Shown here in pieces: positions 56,300-64,000 of a stretch of 64,000 nucleotides of DNA; within the stretch, counting starts at the first letter, position 1; every line of letters starts with the position of its first letter. Under the pieces are notes generated by a model. That model saw only the letters and a program-made list of their open reading frames with translations. It was not told the origin of the DNA and ran no database searches. This stretch comes from Allobacillus salarius (GTDB lineage Bacteria; Bacillota; Bacilli; Bacillales; Alkalibacillaceae). Made by a program: the position numbers and the translations under genes. Where the stretch lies: contig NZ_VMHE01000001.1 in the NCBI RefSeq assembly GCF_007559425.1, positions 186,001-250,000 of the forward strand, read 5' to 3'.

Positions 56300-56839
56300 T
56301 TATATAACAATCAAAGCAAAAAACAATAAAATGCCAATGAATCCAGATATAACTAAATAATATACTTTGTTAACCCAGCCAAAAGCAATCCAGATTAAAC
56401 CTTGTATTACAATTAGTAAATTCAACCAAAATCCACTGCCCAACCATTCATGTACGATTAATGTAGATCCAACGAGCATGGTGATAAAAAACAACACGAT
56501 AACAACGTGTGTAAAAATGGATTGAATTTTATTAAAAAAATACCAATGTATTCCGAGAATGAAAATAAAGGTTGAAAAAACAATAAACTGAGCAAGGATT
56601 TGATCTGATAAATGAGAAGCAATGACAATGTATGCAGGAAGAAGAAGGAAAAGGAAAACTAAATCAAGACCAATGAACAGTTGTCGCTTCATTGATGCGT
56701 TTGACTTTGAGTCCTCTTCTACCCCTTCCCCATAGGTATACAATGCCAACAGAAAATTACAATACTTTTCTGGTAGTAGCTGATTTTGTTTCCAGCTTGT
56801 AATTTCATCAATAATTATTTTGTTTTTATCCTTTTTCAT
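56300..56839 (-). CDS. Membrane protein of unknown function next to sigA
   Basis: 179 aa. A soluble N-terminal ~50 residues (ITSWKQNQLLPEKYCNFLLA then LYTYGEG) precedes five or six membrane helices (~52-178). The W-x5-LLPE-x-Y-C-xFL-x-LYT-x-GE pattern recalls the N-terminus of DUF2157-type membrane proteins, though I cannot confirm it. It lies 19 bp after sigA on the same strand and is probably co-transcribed. B. subtilis has no equivalent at this position that I recall. ATG behind TTGGAGGCTTGGG. Confidence 0.65.
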   Translation of the reverse strand: MKKDKNKIIIDEITSWKQNQLLPEKYCNFLLALYTYGEGVEEDSKSNASMKRQLFIGLDLVFLFLLLPAYIVIASHLSDQILAQFIVFSTFIFILGIHWYFFNKIQSIFTHVVIVLFFITMLVGSTLIVHEWLGSGFWLNLLIVIQGLIWIAFGWVNKVYYLVISGFIGILLFFALIVI

Positions 56840-56858
56840 CCCAAGCCTCCAAAAAGAC

Positions 56859-57962
56859 TTATTCTAAGAAATCTTTCAATCGCTTACTTCGGCTTGGATG
56901 TCTTAATTTACGTAATGCTTTCGCTTCAATTTGACGAATTCTTTCTCTTGTTACGCCAAATACTTTTCCGACCTCTTCAAGTGTTCGTGTTCTGCCATCA
57001 TCTAATCCAAAACGAAGTCGTAACACGTTCTCTTCTCGGTCTGTCAACGTATCGAGGACGTCTTCAAGCTGCTCCTTAAGAAGTTCATAAGCCGCATGGT
57101 CGGAAGGTGAAGTTGCTTCTTGATCTTCGATGAAATCACCTAAGTGAGAATCATCTTCTTCTCCAATCGGAGTTTCCAAAGAAACAGGTTCTTGTGCAAT
57201 CTTCAAGATTTCACGCACTTTATCTGGAGTAAACTCCATTTCTTCAGCAATTTCTTCCGGAGTTGGCTCGCGACCTAAATCTTGGAGCAATTGTCTTTGT
57301 ACACGAATCAACTTATTGATTGTTTCGACCATGTGTACAGGAATTCTAATTGTTCTCGCTTGGTCAGCAATTGCACGTGTAATCGCTTGGCGGATCCACC
57401 AAGTTGCATACGTACTGAATTTAAACCCTTTACGATAATCAAATTTTTCTACTGCTTTGATCAAGCCCATGTTTCCTTCTTGAATTAAATCCAAGAATAA
57501 CATTCCACGACCAACATAACGTTTCGCAATACTTACAACTAAACGCAAGTTCGCTTCTGCCAAGCGTCTTTTTGCTTCCTCATCGCCTTGTTCAATCCGT
57601 TCTGCTAATTCAATCTCATCTTTAGCAGTCAATAGATCGACACGGCCGATTTCTTTCAAATACATACGGACAGGGTCATTAATTTTCACCCCTGGTGGCA
57701 CGCTTAAATCATTTAAATCAAATTCTTCTTCTTTCGAAATCTTCTGCATGCTCGGATCGTCTTCACTTTCACCGATAAGGTCGATTCCTTGTTCAGCAAG
57801 TGTTTCGTAAAACTCATCCATCTGTTCGGAATCCAATTCAAAGTGACCTAATTTATCCGCAATCTCTTCGTATACGAGAACTCCACGTTTTTTTCCGATT
57901 TCCAGCAGTTGGTCCTTAGATTGTTCCAGTGTTAATTCTTGATCTATTGGCTTTTCAGCCAT
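56859..57962 (-). CDS. sigA: RNA polymerase primary sigma factor SigA
   Basis: 367 aa. Region 1.1 (~1-85), region 1.2-2 with [17 protein letters not shown] (~97), [20 protein letters not shown], the -10 recognition helix [20 protein letters not shown] (~205), region 3, and region 4 with [20 protein letters not shown] (~325). The long non-conserved insert of proteobacterial sigma-70 is absent, as in Bacillus. I start at ATG 57962, behind GGAAGGAGGGGTTTTC. It follows dnaG by 23 bp in the classic macromolecular synthesis operon. Confidence 0.98.
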   Translation of the reverse strand: MAEKPIDQELTLEQSKDQLLEIGKKRGVLVYEEIADKLGHFELDSEQMDEFYETLAEQGIDLIGESEDDPSMQKISKEEEFDLNDLSVPPGVKINDPVRMYLKEIGRVDLLTAKDEIELAERIEQGDEEAKRRLAEANLRLVVSIAKRYVGRGMLFLDLIQEGNMGLIKAVEKFDYRKGFKFSTYATWWIRQAITRAIADQARTIRIPVHMVETINKLIRVQRQLLQDLGREPTPEEIAEEMEFTPDKVREILKIAQEPVSLETPIGEEDDSHLGDFIEDQEATSPSDHAAYELLKEQLEDVLDTLTDREENVLRLRFGLDDGRTRTLEEVGKVFGVTRERIRQIEAKALRKLRHPSRSKRLKDFLE

Positions 57963-57985
57963 GAAAACCCCTCCTTCCAAACTGA

Positions 57986-59815
57986 CTACGTTAGCTTGGA
58001 TATATTACTTTTCTTCCTCAATTCGAGCATTTTCATACCTATTCGGGCTGCTGACTTTGGATCATTCTCTCTCTCTGCTTGCTTCAACATGATTTCCAAT
58101 GCTCGAATTTCTTGATCTATATCACTTTCTTTTTCGATTGCAAGAAAGTAATCTTCTAGTTCGTTTTGTTCCAAATCATCATTGATTTCTTTTAATGAAA
58201 TCTCAATCGCTAGTTGTTTATATTGTTCTTCGGGTAACCGTTCAACAAATTGACTAACGTTCGGTTCATTGCCTTCTTCATAATAAGCGTATAGATAGGT
58301 GACAAGAACTTGATGCTCTTGAATATTGAATGCTGAACCTAATCGCTGTTGAACCGTTTCTGCAAAATCTGCATCCCTTAACATATGGGCAATAAGATTT
58401 CTTTCTGCCGTATGATGTGCTGCGTATAACTTTTCATTTTTCCTAGGCATTCCTGTTTGAACGTTTGTTCCACCACGTTTATCTTTAACCTTCACGGATT
58501 TCTTTATTCTGGAAGTTCGTTTCTCGATTTCATCCATTAATGTTTCACGATTTAAATGGAATGTATCTTCAAGTTCTTTTAAGTGAAAATCTCGTTCAAC
58601 AGGATACTCACTCGTTGCGATTATGTCCAAAGCTTTTTCAATATATGCAATACGGTCATGATCAAGATTTAAATTATAATCTTTTTTATAGTATTCCAAT
58701 GCGAAAGCAATATAAGTTTGAGCTGGTTGAAGAACTTTCTGTTTAAAGTATTCTCCACCATATCGATCAATATATTCGTCAGGATCTTGCCGTTCTGGAA
58801 TATGGGCGACTCGAACTTCTAAACCTGCTTGACGTAAAATGTTCGCAGACTTGAAGCTAGCGTTTCTACCCGCATCATCTCCATCGAAACAGATGACTGC
58901 CTGTTTGACATATCGTTTTAATGTTTTTGCGTGAGTTTCAGATAAACTCGTACCCAACGTAGCTACCGCATTATAGACACCAGCTTGATATGCTTTGATG
59001 ACATCCATATAACCTTCGAAAAGAATAACTTCTTTCTCTTTTTGAAAATGTTTTCTCGCTAAATGAAAATTGTATAAAACTCGTCCTTTATGGAAAAGCT
59101 TGGATTCAGGACTATTTAAATATTTAGGTTCTTGGTGTTCTTTAAAAGCTCGTCCGCCAAAAGCGATAATCTTACCTTGGTGGTTTTTAATCGGAAAGAT
59201 AACACGATCTTTAAAACGATCATAATAACTTCCTTGATTTGTTGATTGTACAAGTCCGTAATCCGCTAATTGTTCCAGTTCATAACCTTTTCCTTTTAGA
59301 AAAGCGGCTAAAAATTCATTGCGATCCGGAGAGTAGCCTAATTGAAACTCTTCGATAGTGTCAGGCTCAAATCCTCTTTTTTTCAAATAATTTAAGCCAG
59401 CCTTCCCATCAGCAGTATGCTTGAGTACATGATGAAACAATTTGGCTGACCAGTCATATGCTTGCAGAACACCTTCTTGCTCTTCAGAGTAATAGGATTC
59501 TTGTGGTTGGATTAACCACTCACCAGAAATCTCTTCTCCACTTTTGCGAGCTAAAAGTTGAATGGCTTCTGTAAAATGAATGGACTCAATTTCCATTAAA
59601 AAACGGAGTGCATTGCCTCCTTTTCCACAACCAAAACAGTGAAAAATCTGTTTCTCTTGTGAAACAGAAAATGATGGCGTGTTTTCTCCGTGAAACGGAC
59701 AGAGACCAAAAAAGTTTCTTCCTTTCTTAGTCAATTGGATATATTCACTAATTACATCGACGATATCACTAGTAGATAAAAGTCGATCGATCACTTCTTC
59801 AGGCACCTTGTTCAT
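57986..59815 (-). CDS. dnaG: DNA primase
   Basis: 609 aa. It synthesises RNA primers at the replication fork. The N-terminal zinc ribbon shows CPFH and HCFGC (~39 and ~60). The catalytic core has FGGRAFK, then TOPRIM glutamate [17 protein letters not shown] (~263) and [13 protein letters not shown] (~307). The C-terminal ~150 residues are the helicase-binding domain. ATG 59815 has GGTGA 5 nt upstream; 6 more codons are open. The Bacillus partner order dnaG-sigA is kept, without an intervening antE frame that I can support. Confidence 0.97.
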   Translation of the reverse strand: MNKVPEEVIDRLLSTSDIVDVISEYIQLTKKGRNFFGLCPFHGENTPSFSVSQEKQIFHCFGCGKGGNALRFLMEIESIHFTEAIQLLARKSGEEISGEWLIQPQESYYSEEQEGVLQAYDWSAKLFHHVLKHTADGKAGLNYLKKRGFEPDTIEEFQLGYSPDRNEFLAAFLKGKGYELEQLADYGLVQSTNQGSYYDRFKDRVIFPIKNHQGKIIAFGGRAFKEHQEPKYLNSPESKLFHKGRVLYNFHLARKHFQKEKEVILFEGYMDVIKAYQAGVYNAVATLGTSLSETHAKTLKRYVKQAVICFDGDDAGRNASFKSANILRQAGLEVRVAHIPERQDPDEYIDRYGGEYFKQKVLQPAQTYIAFALEYYKKDYNLNLDHDRIAYIEKALDIIATSEYPVERDFHLKELEDTFHLNRETLMDEIEKRTSRIKKSVKVKDKRGGTNVQTGMPRKNEKLYAAHHTAERNLIAHMLRDADFAETVQQRLGSAFNIQEHQVLVTYLYAYYEEGNEPNVSQFVERLPEEQYKQLAIEISLKEINDDLEQNELEDYFLAIEKESDIDQEIRALEIMLKQAERENDPKSAARIGMKMLELRKKSNISKLT

Positions 59816-60169
59816 TTTTATCACCATATTCATATATCATTCGATAAAAATACCATAAACCCTTCATCAATCGACATTTTTTGTGAAAACTTCGTGAACA
59901 CCTTAATCAAATGAACTAATTATGTTTCATTTACCTTTTACCCTTCCACACGCAATTAAAAACGTCTCGTCACTTGTAACTAAAGGGGTTGTCTCAATAA
60001 TTCTATGTACATGAGTTCATTACTATCAAAGTTTTAGTAGGTGGTATGATATTTCTCACAAATATTGATTATAAAACAAATTGAGCGATAATGCTAACTT
60101 TTTGCTGAGAAACGTTGAAAGTTAAATTTGGTGTTTGTTTTTACTCACTTTTTTGCCAAAAATTGAAGA
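59816..60169. other. Intergenic region upstream of dnaG with an IS-end-like string
   Basis: About 350 bp without a supportable gene. GGGGTTGTCTCAATAA at 59985-60000 resembles terminal repeats of some IS families, but I find no partner repeat or transposase fragment here. The dnaG promoter must lie in this region; none is obvious. Confidence 0.4.
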
Positions 60170-60207
60170 TAAAAAATGAGAGAGGTCGGGAATTTTCCCA
60201 ACCTCGA
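60170..60207 (-). terminator. Terminator of ccpN-yqfL
   Basis: Minus-strand CGAGGTTGGGAA/TTCCCGACCTC hairpin, followed by TCTCATTTTTTATC. Confidence 0.75.
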
Positions 60208-60225
60208 AGACAATGTTCTTAATTA

Positions 60226-61041
60226 TTAAACTCTGTTGTTATTTTTATGGTAAATTTCTAATATGATATTTGCTGTTTCTTCAACTGCTTTGTTCGAGAC
60301 ATCCACTGTCTCACAACCGATTTTGTCGACGACTTGATCAAAGAACGAATTCTCTTTTTCAATCCGTTCTAACTTTGCATAGTTGGCCGTATCATCAAGG
60401 CCAAGTGACTTGAGCCGTTCTTTACGAATATCGTTCAATTTTTTACTGTCGATTCTTAAGCCAATACATTTATTTGGATTAACGTTAAACAGTTCAGCTG
60501 GTGGGTCTACCTCAGGTACGATTGGTACATTGGCAACCTTTATTCGTTTATGAGCCAAAAATTGGGATAAAGGCGTTTTCGATGTTCTTGATAAACCAAT
60601 CAAAACGAGATCAGCTTTTAATATACCCTTTGCATCTCGGCCATCATCATATTTTACAGCAAATTCGACTGCTTCAATTCGTTTATAATAATCTTCATCA
60701 AGTTTATGTACTAAACCTGGTTCAAGTTTTGGTTCTATTCCTAAATAATCTTCAAGACGATCTAATAAAGGTCCAAGTAAATCAACTGCAATTACATTAT
60801 TTTTTTTAGCCATATCCATTAACTGATAACGAAGTTCAGGTTTCACGAGTGTGAATGCAATCATTCCATTATTTTCTTTAGCTAATGCCACTGCTTCGCC
60901 AAGTGTTCCTTCGTCATCAACGTATGGAATCCGCTGAATTTTATCTTCATGACCGTTAAACTGACTTAACGCAGCTTTTGCTAACAGTTCAGCTGTTTCA
61001 CCAACTGAATCGGATAAAACATAAAATTTAAACGGGTTCAT
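60226..61041 (-). CDS. yqfL: Pyruvate,phosphate dikinase regulatory protein family (YqfL)
   Basis: 271 aa, DUF299 family. [19 protein letters not shown] (~8) and the P-loop-like [17 protein letters not shown] (~148) with [17 protein letters not shown] (~170) are the hallmarks. Homologues are ADP-dependent kinase/phosphorylases controlling PPDK or PEP synthase. In B. subtilis YqfL acts with CcpN in gluconeogenic control and is its operon partner. Here it follows ccpN by 15 bp. Full length. ATG behind AAAAAGGAGGGAGCCT. Confidence 0.94.
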   Translation of the reverse strand: MNPFKFYVLSDSVGETAELLAKAALSQFNGHEDKIQRIPYVDDEGTLGEAVALAKENNGMIAFTLVKPELRYQLMDMAKKNNVIAVDLLGPLLDRLEDYLGIEPKLEPGLVHKLDEDYYKRIEAVEFAVKYDDGRDAKGILKADLVLIGLSRTSKTPLSQFLAHKRIKVANVPIVPEVDPPAELFNVNPNKCIGLRIDSKKLNDIRKERLKSLGLDDTANYAKLERIEKENSFFDQVVDKIGCETVDVSNKAVEETANIILEIYHKNNNRV

Positions 61042-61056
61042 AGGCTCCCTCCTTTT

Positions 61057-61680
61057 TTAATCTTCTTTTACCAATTCGACGAATGCACGAGTAATATTCG
61101 TTTTTGTCACTCGACCGATTACTTCCAACCCTTCGTCCTTTTCCTGAACAACGGGTAAAGCATCTATTTGATTTTCAATTAATTTATTGGCCGTATCAAT
61201 CAGCAAATCTTCTTTTTTGCATACTTTAATCATCGGCATTCTCGTCATGATAATATGTACAGGGACTTCCTGTAAACTTTGTTGCCCAAGACTAGCGCGA
61301 AGTAAATCTTTTCTTGATAAAACACCTTGTAAATGAGAGTGCTCATCGACGACAAATAGAGTTCCAACGTCTTCTAAAAACATCGTTGTAATTGCATCAT
61401 ACACGTTGACATGTTCATTGACCACAACTGGAACTGAAAAATGTTCACTGACCTTCATTTTTTTGATGTTATGTGTCAACAATTCGTTACTCGTTTTACC
61501 TGTATAAAAATACCCGACACGTGGTCTGGCATCTAAAAAACCTGCCATCGTCAATATTGCTAGATCAGGACGTAATGTAGCACGTGTTAATTTTAATCGA
61601 TCGGCAATATGTTCACCAGTAATCGGACCGTTCTCTTTAACGATTGAAACAATCTCTTCTTGACGGGCGGAAAGTTCCAT
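61057..61680 (-). CDS. ccpN: Transcriptional repressor CcpN
   Basis: 207 aa. An N-terminal winged helix (~3-60: ARQEEIVSIVKENGPITGEH, then LTRATLRPDLAILT) and two CBS domains (~80-135 and ~145-205) with VGTLFVVDEHSHLQGVLSRK and NQIDALPVV. CcpN represses gapB and pckA under glycolytic conditions, sensing ATP/ADP through the CBS pair in B. subtilis. I start at ATG 61680, 8 nt after AGGTGG. It leads the operon with yqfL. glyQ and glyS, found between ccpN and recO in B. subtilis, are absent. Confidence 0.94.
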   Translation of the reverse strand: MELSARQEEIVSIVKENGPITGEHIADRLKLTRATLRPDLAILTMAGFLDARPRVGYFYTGKTSNELLTHNIKKMKVSEHFSVPVVVNEHVNVYDAITTMFLEDVGTLFVVDEHSHLQGVLSRKDLLRASLGQQSLQEVPVHIIMTRMPMIKVCKKEDLLIDTANKLIENQIDALPVVQEKDEGLEVIGRVTKTNITRAFVELVKED

Positions 61681-61791
61681 TCCATTCACCACCTAACATT
61701 CGAATACGTTATACTTTTTAGTATTCATTATATCCGATTGGAGCATAAATTAAAATAAAGGATGACTCATTGTACGAAATTTGTCACCCTT

Positions 61792-62541
61792 TTACTCTTC
61801 TAATAAATGGATTTGATCTAAAAATCGTTTACTCTTGATGAACATTCCGCCATAACGATCATAATAATCATCGAGTAATTTTCGTAACCATTGAATGGTT
61901 TCTTTTCTCAGCTGAATATTGCGTATTCGCTTGACACTCGTTTCACTCATCGCTAGTAGCAGTTTATGCATGGATGTCGGTAGAGGCACAGCATCCGATG
62001 CTCTATATTGACATTGTTTACAGAGAGCACCACCTTCCGTCACTGAAAAAGCAACGATTGGTTCTTCAATATGACCATTGACACATTCTTTTAAAATCGG
62101 AGCAAAGCCGCCGATCTGGTATAGTTTCATTTCAAGCATCATCGCAATGATTGCTGGTGGATTTTCATCTTCTGCCATTTTTTCTAAACTGGCTAAAAGT
62201 TCTTGAAATAATAACTCATACTTCTCTCGTTCATTCATCATTTTAGATACCAGTTCAGCTATGTATGTTGCGTAACCGGTTTTAATAATATCTTCTCGGA
62301 TTTTTCTCATACTATCCAATACCTCTGCTTGTTGGATTGTACCCAACCCACTAGAAAGGCGCATGACAAAAATACCATAGATAAATGGCTGCGTTACCGC
62401 AGCCATTCGACTTTTTGACTTTTTAGCACCTCTAGCGACTCCACTGATGAGCCCATATTCGCGTGTAAACAAGGTGACTATTTTATTTGTTTCACCATAA
62501 TCTTTCGTTCTAAGGACAATGCCTTCTACTTTTTCAAACAT
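61792..62541 (-). CDS. recO: DNA repair protein RecO
   Basis: 249 aa. An N-terminal OB fold (EGIVLRTKDYGETNKIVTLF then REYGLISGVARGAKKSKS) and a helical C-terminal domain with a four-ligand zinc site: CVNGH and LCKQC (~178 and ~201). RecO loads RecA onto SSB-coated DNA with RecR. Full length. It lies downstream of yqzL and era in the conserved era-yqzL-recO order. The RBS is weak (TTAGGGATTGAA). Confidence 0.95.
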   Translation of the reverse strand: MFEKVEGIVLRTKDYGETNKIVTLFTREYGLISGVARGAKKSKSRMAAVTQPFIYGIFVMRLSSGLGTIQQAEVLDSMRKIREDIIKTGYATYIAELVSKMMNEREKYELLFQELLASLEKMAEDENPPAIIAMMLEMKLYQIGGFAPILKECVNGHIEEPIVAFSVTEGGALCKQCQYRASDAVPLPTSMHKLLLAMSETSVKRIRNIQLRKETIQWLRKLLDDYYDRYGGMFIKSKRFLDQIHLLEE

Positions 62542-62568
62542 TTCAATCCCTAACTTTCAATGAATCCT

Positions 62569-62712
62569 TTATTTCGTTTCAATCTGTGTGCTAGGTGTTA
62601 TTTGTTCCAATTCGTCATCTGGTTCTTCATTCACTTCTTCAACTTGTTTCATTAACAAATAAGCTTCAAGGTTCCCTGTCTTTTCAAATAATTTCCATGG
62701 CAATTCACTCAT
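62569..62712 (-). CDS. yqzL: YqzL family small protein
   Basis: 47 aa: MSELPWKLFEKTGNLEAYLL, then MKQVEEVNEEPDDELEQ and a short tail. The W-x-x-F-x-x-TG-x-x-x-x-YLL-x-K pattern and the position between recO and era match B. subtilis YqzL. Soluble, acidic, function unknown. Shine-Dalgarno AGGTGGAGGAAAAAG. Too short for usual ORF filters. Confidence 0.85.
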   Translation of the reverse strand: MSELPWKLFEKTGNLEAYLLMKQVEEVNEEPDDELEQITPSTQIETK

Positions 62713-62820
62713 CTTTTTCCTCCACCTTTCAGTTAATTTGAACTGAAAAATTGATTCATTGTTATTTTCTCCGGTTTTGGTTAGTTCATAAGTTTAAATA
62801 ATTACCATTTCAGCAATTGC

Positions 62821-63732
62821 TTAGTATTCGTCTTGACGATAACCATACTCTCGTAGTTGTGAAGAACGGTTACGCCAATCTTTTTGAACTTTTACCCAAA
62901 GTTCCATGAATACTTTTGAGCCAAGCAAAGTTTCAATATCTTTTCTTGCCTCTGTGCCGATTTGTTTTAACATATTCCCTTGTTTTCCAATAATAATCCC
63001 TTTTTGTGATTTTCTTTCTACAATCACGGTTGCTTGTACATCGATGATCTCTTTGTTCTCCTGTTTCTTAATGGATTCAATAATCACTGCAACTGAATGT
63101 GGTATTTCTTCTCTTGTGTGATGAAGTACCTTCTCTCTAATCAATTCACTTATGATAAATCGCTCTGGGTGGTCTGTAACATGATCTTCTGGATAATATT
63201 GTGGACCTTCTGGTAACTGATCAACCAATACTTCCAGTAATCTCTCAACGTTATTTCCATGTAGAGCAGAAATGGGTACAACTTCAGCAAATTGAAGCTT
63301 TTCTCGGTATTGGTCAATTAAAGGTAGTAGCTCATCTGGATGAACTTCATCAATTTTGTTGATAACAAGTAAAACAGGCTGCGAGATGTTTTTTAACTTC
63401 TCAATGATAAACTCATCGCCTTTTCCATAGCCTTCTTTTGCATTGACCATGAACATGATTGCATCTACTTCATTTAGTGTGTCTATCGATGACTTAACCA
63501 TGAAGTCACCAAGTCGGTGTTTCGGTTTATGAATGCCGGGTGTATCAATGAATATCATTTGATACGAATCTGTTGTTAAGACACCTTGAATTTTGTTCCG
63601 TGTTGTTTGTGGCTTATCACTCATAATTGCAACCTTCTGACCGATCACATGATTCATGAATGTAGATTTTCCAACGTTAGGTCGACCGATGATTGCGATA
63701 AATCCTGAATGATAATTTTCTGTTGATTGCAT
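62821..63732 (-). CDS. era: GTPase Era
   Basis: 303 aa. G domain motifs: G1 [12 protein letters not shown] (~16), G2 TTRN, G3 [10 protein letters not shown] (~59), G4 VINKIDEV (~123), G5 SALHG (~152). The C-terminal KH domain carries [20 protein letters not shown] (~245-264). Era binds the 3' end of 16S rRNA and assists 30S assembly. Full length. ATG with AATATG and weak upstream AGGTGTAATAA. The usual upstream gene cdd would lie beyond the right edge. Confidence 0.97.
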   Translation of the reverse strand: MQSTENYHSGFIAIIGRPNVGKSTFMNHVIGQKVAIMSDKPQTTRNKIQGVLTTDSYQMIFIDTPGIHKPKHRLGDFMVKSSIDTLNEVDAIMFMVNAKEGYGKGDEFIIEKLKNISQPVLLVINKIDEVHPDELLPLIDQYREKLQFAEVVPISALHGNNVERLLEVLVDQLPEGPQYYPEDHVTDHPERFIISELIREKVLHHTREEIPHSVAVIIESIKKQENKEIIDVQATVIVERKSQKGIIIGKQGNMLKQIGTEARKDIETLLGSKVFMELWVKVQKDWRNRSSQLREYGYRQDEY

Positions 63733-63940
63733 ATTTATTACACCTACTTGTATTCTGTTAATGGTATTTTACTACATCTGCATTAAAATTTCACAACATC
63801 GACAAAGATAGTTGAAAATAGACAAAGCCAATGTGGTTTTATTGAATTTTACCCAAAATGTGAGCAATTAAATCTTTTTAGTACATGATTTTAATTTAGC
63901 GTATACATCTTTACGATTTATTTAGATATCAATATAGTAA

Positions 63941-63984
63941 CCCCCAGTTAAGAACTTCTAATCTGTTCGCTAACTGGGGGAATT
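63941..63984. repeat. Inverted repeat near the right edge
   Basis: CCCCCAGTTA (63943-63952) pairs with TAACTGGGGG (63973-63982), loop ~20 nt. No clean T-run follows on either strand, so I call it an inverted repeat; it may be the terminator of a minus-strand gene beyond the window. 63733-63940 holds nothing else that I can support. Confidence 0.6.
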
Positions 63985-64000
63985 GTATTACTAATTTAAA

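Overview
The window is a chromosomal segment of a low-to-moderate GC Firmicute of the family Bacillaceae. Gene content and order match, block by block, the Bacillus subtilis yqe-yqf-yqg-yqh neighbourhood: gcv operon, comG operon, yqgY-yqgP, sodA, ispG-nfo-cshB-ispH, yqfO-trmK-cccA-sigA-dnaG-yqfL-ccpN-recO-yqzL-era. A class II (B12-dependent) ribonucleotide reductase, an OsmF/YehZYXW-type osmoprotectant importer and many acidic proteins suggest a halotolerant or halophilic genus; that last step is inference. I see no prophage, CRISPR array, intact insertion sequence or replication origin.

Layout. 1-9.3 kb: start of nrdJ with tandem NrdR-like boxes, rhodanese yqhL, an SDR oxidoreductase, the glycine cleavage operon (gcvT-gcvPA-gcvPB) behind a tandem glycine riboswitch, the yqhH-yqhG pair and aroK. 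9.3-13.4 kb: complete seven-gene comG operon for the competence pseudopilus, then tRNA-Gln. 13.4-24.9 kb: yqgY, yqgX, yqgW, an LTA synthase, yqgQ, rhomboid protease gluP, an MltG-like anchored protein, rpmG, a 5-formyl-THF cyclo-ligase, penicillin-binding protein PbpA, MFS protein YqgE and sodA. 25-31.2 kb: cytochrome bd module, with the exporter genes cydDC on the plus strand converging on cydA-cydB and a 37-codon cydS on the minus strand; a Rex-like site lies upstream of cydA. 31.4-36.3 kb: DHA2 exporter, five tRNA genes (Asn, Met, His, Ile2-type, Ser), a Na/Pi cotransporter-like protein and an NfeD protein. 36.5-41.9 kb: ispG, yqfX, yqfT, nfo, cshB, ispH.

41.9-53.9 kb is the most accessory-looking stretch, inserted between ispH and yqfO, which are neighbours in B. 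subtilis. It holds the four-gene osmoprotectant importer, a frameshifted GuaA paralogue that has lost its ATP-pyrophosphatase motif, an SDR, a TPP riboswitch with tenA, a decayed NMT1/THI5-like (ThiY-type) binding-protein gene, and the housekeeping pair guaB-guaA. 54-64 kb returns to the conserved macromolecular-synthesis block, with glyQS absent from its usual place between ccpN and recO.

Functional links: glycine controls its own breakdown genes through the riboswitch; TPP controls thiamine-pyrimidine salvage by tenA; NrdR probably controls dNTP synthesis; Rex probably ties cytochrome bd to the NADH/NAD ratio. The best candidates for something new are the GuaA-like gene with a dead ATPase domain but an intact glutaminase triad, and the partial tandem duplication upstream of the tRNA cluster. 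Both are modest. I did not find a convincing large undescribed system.
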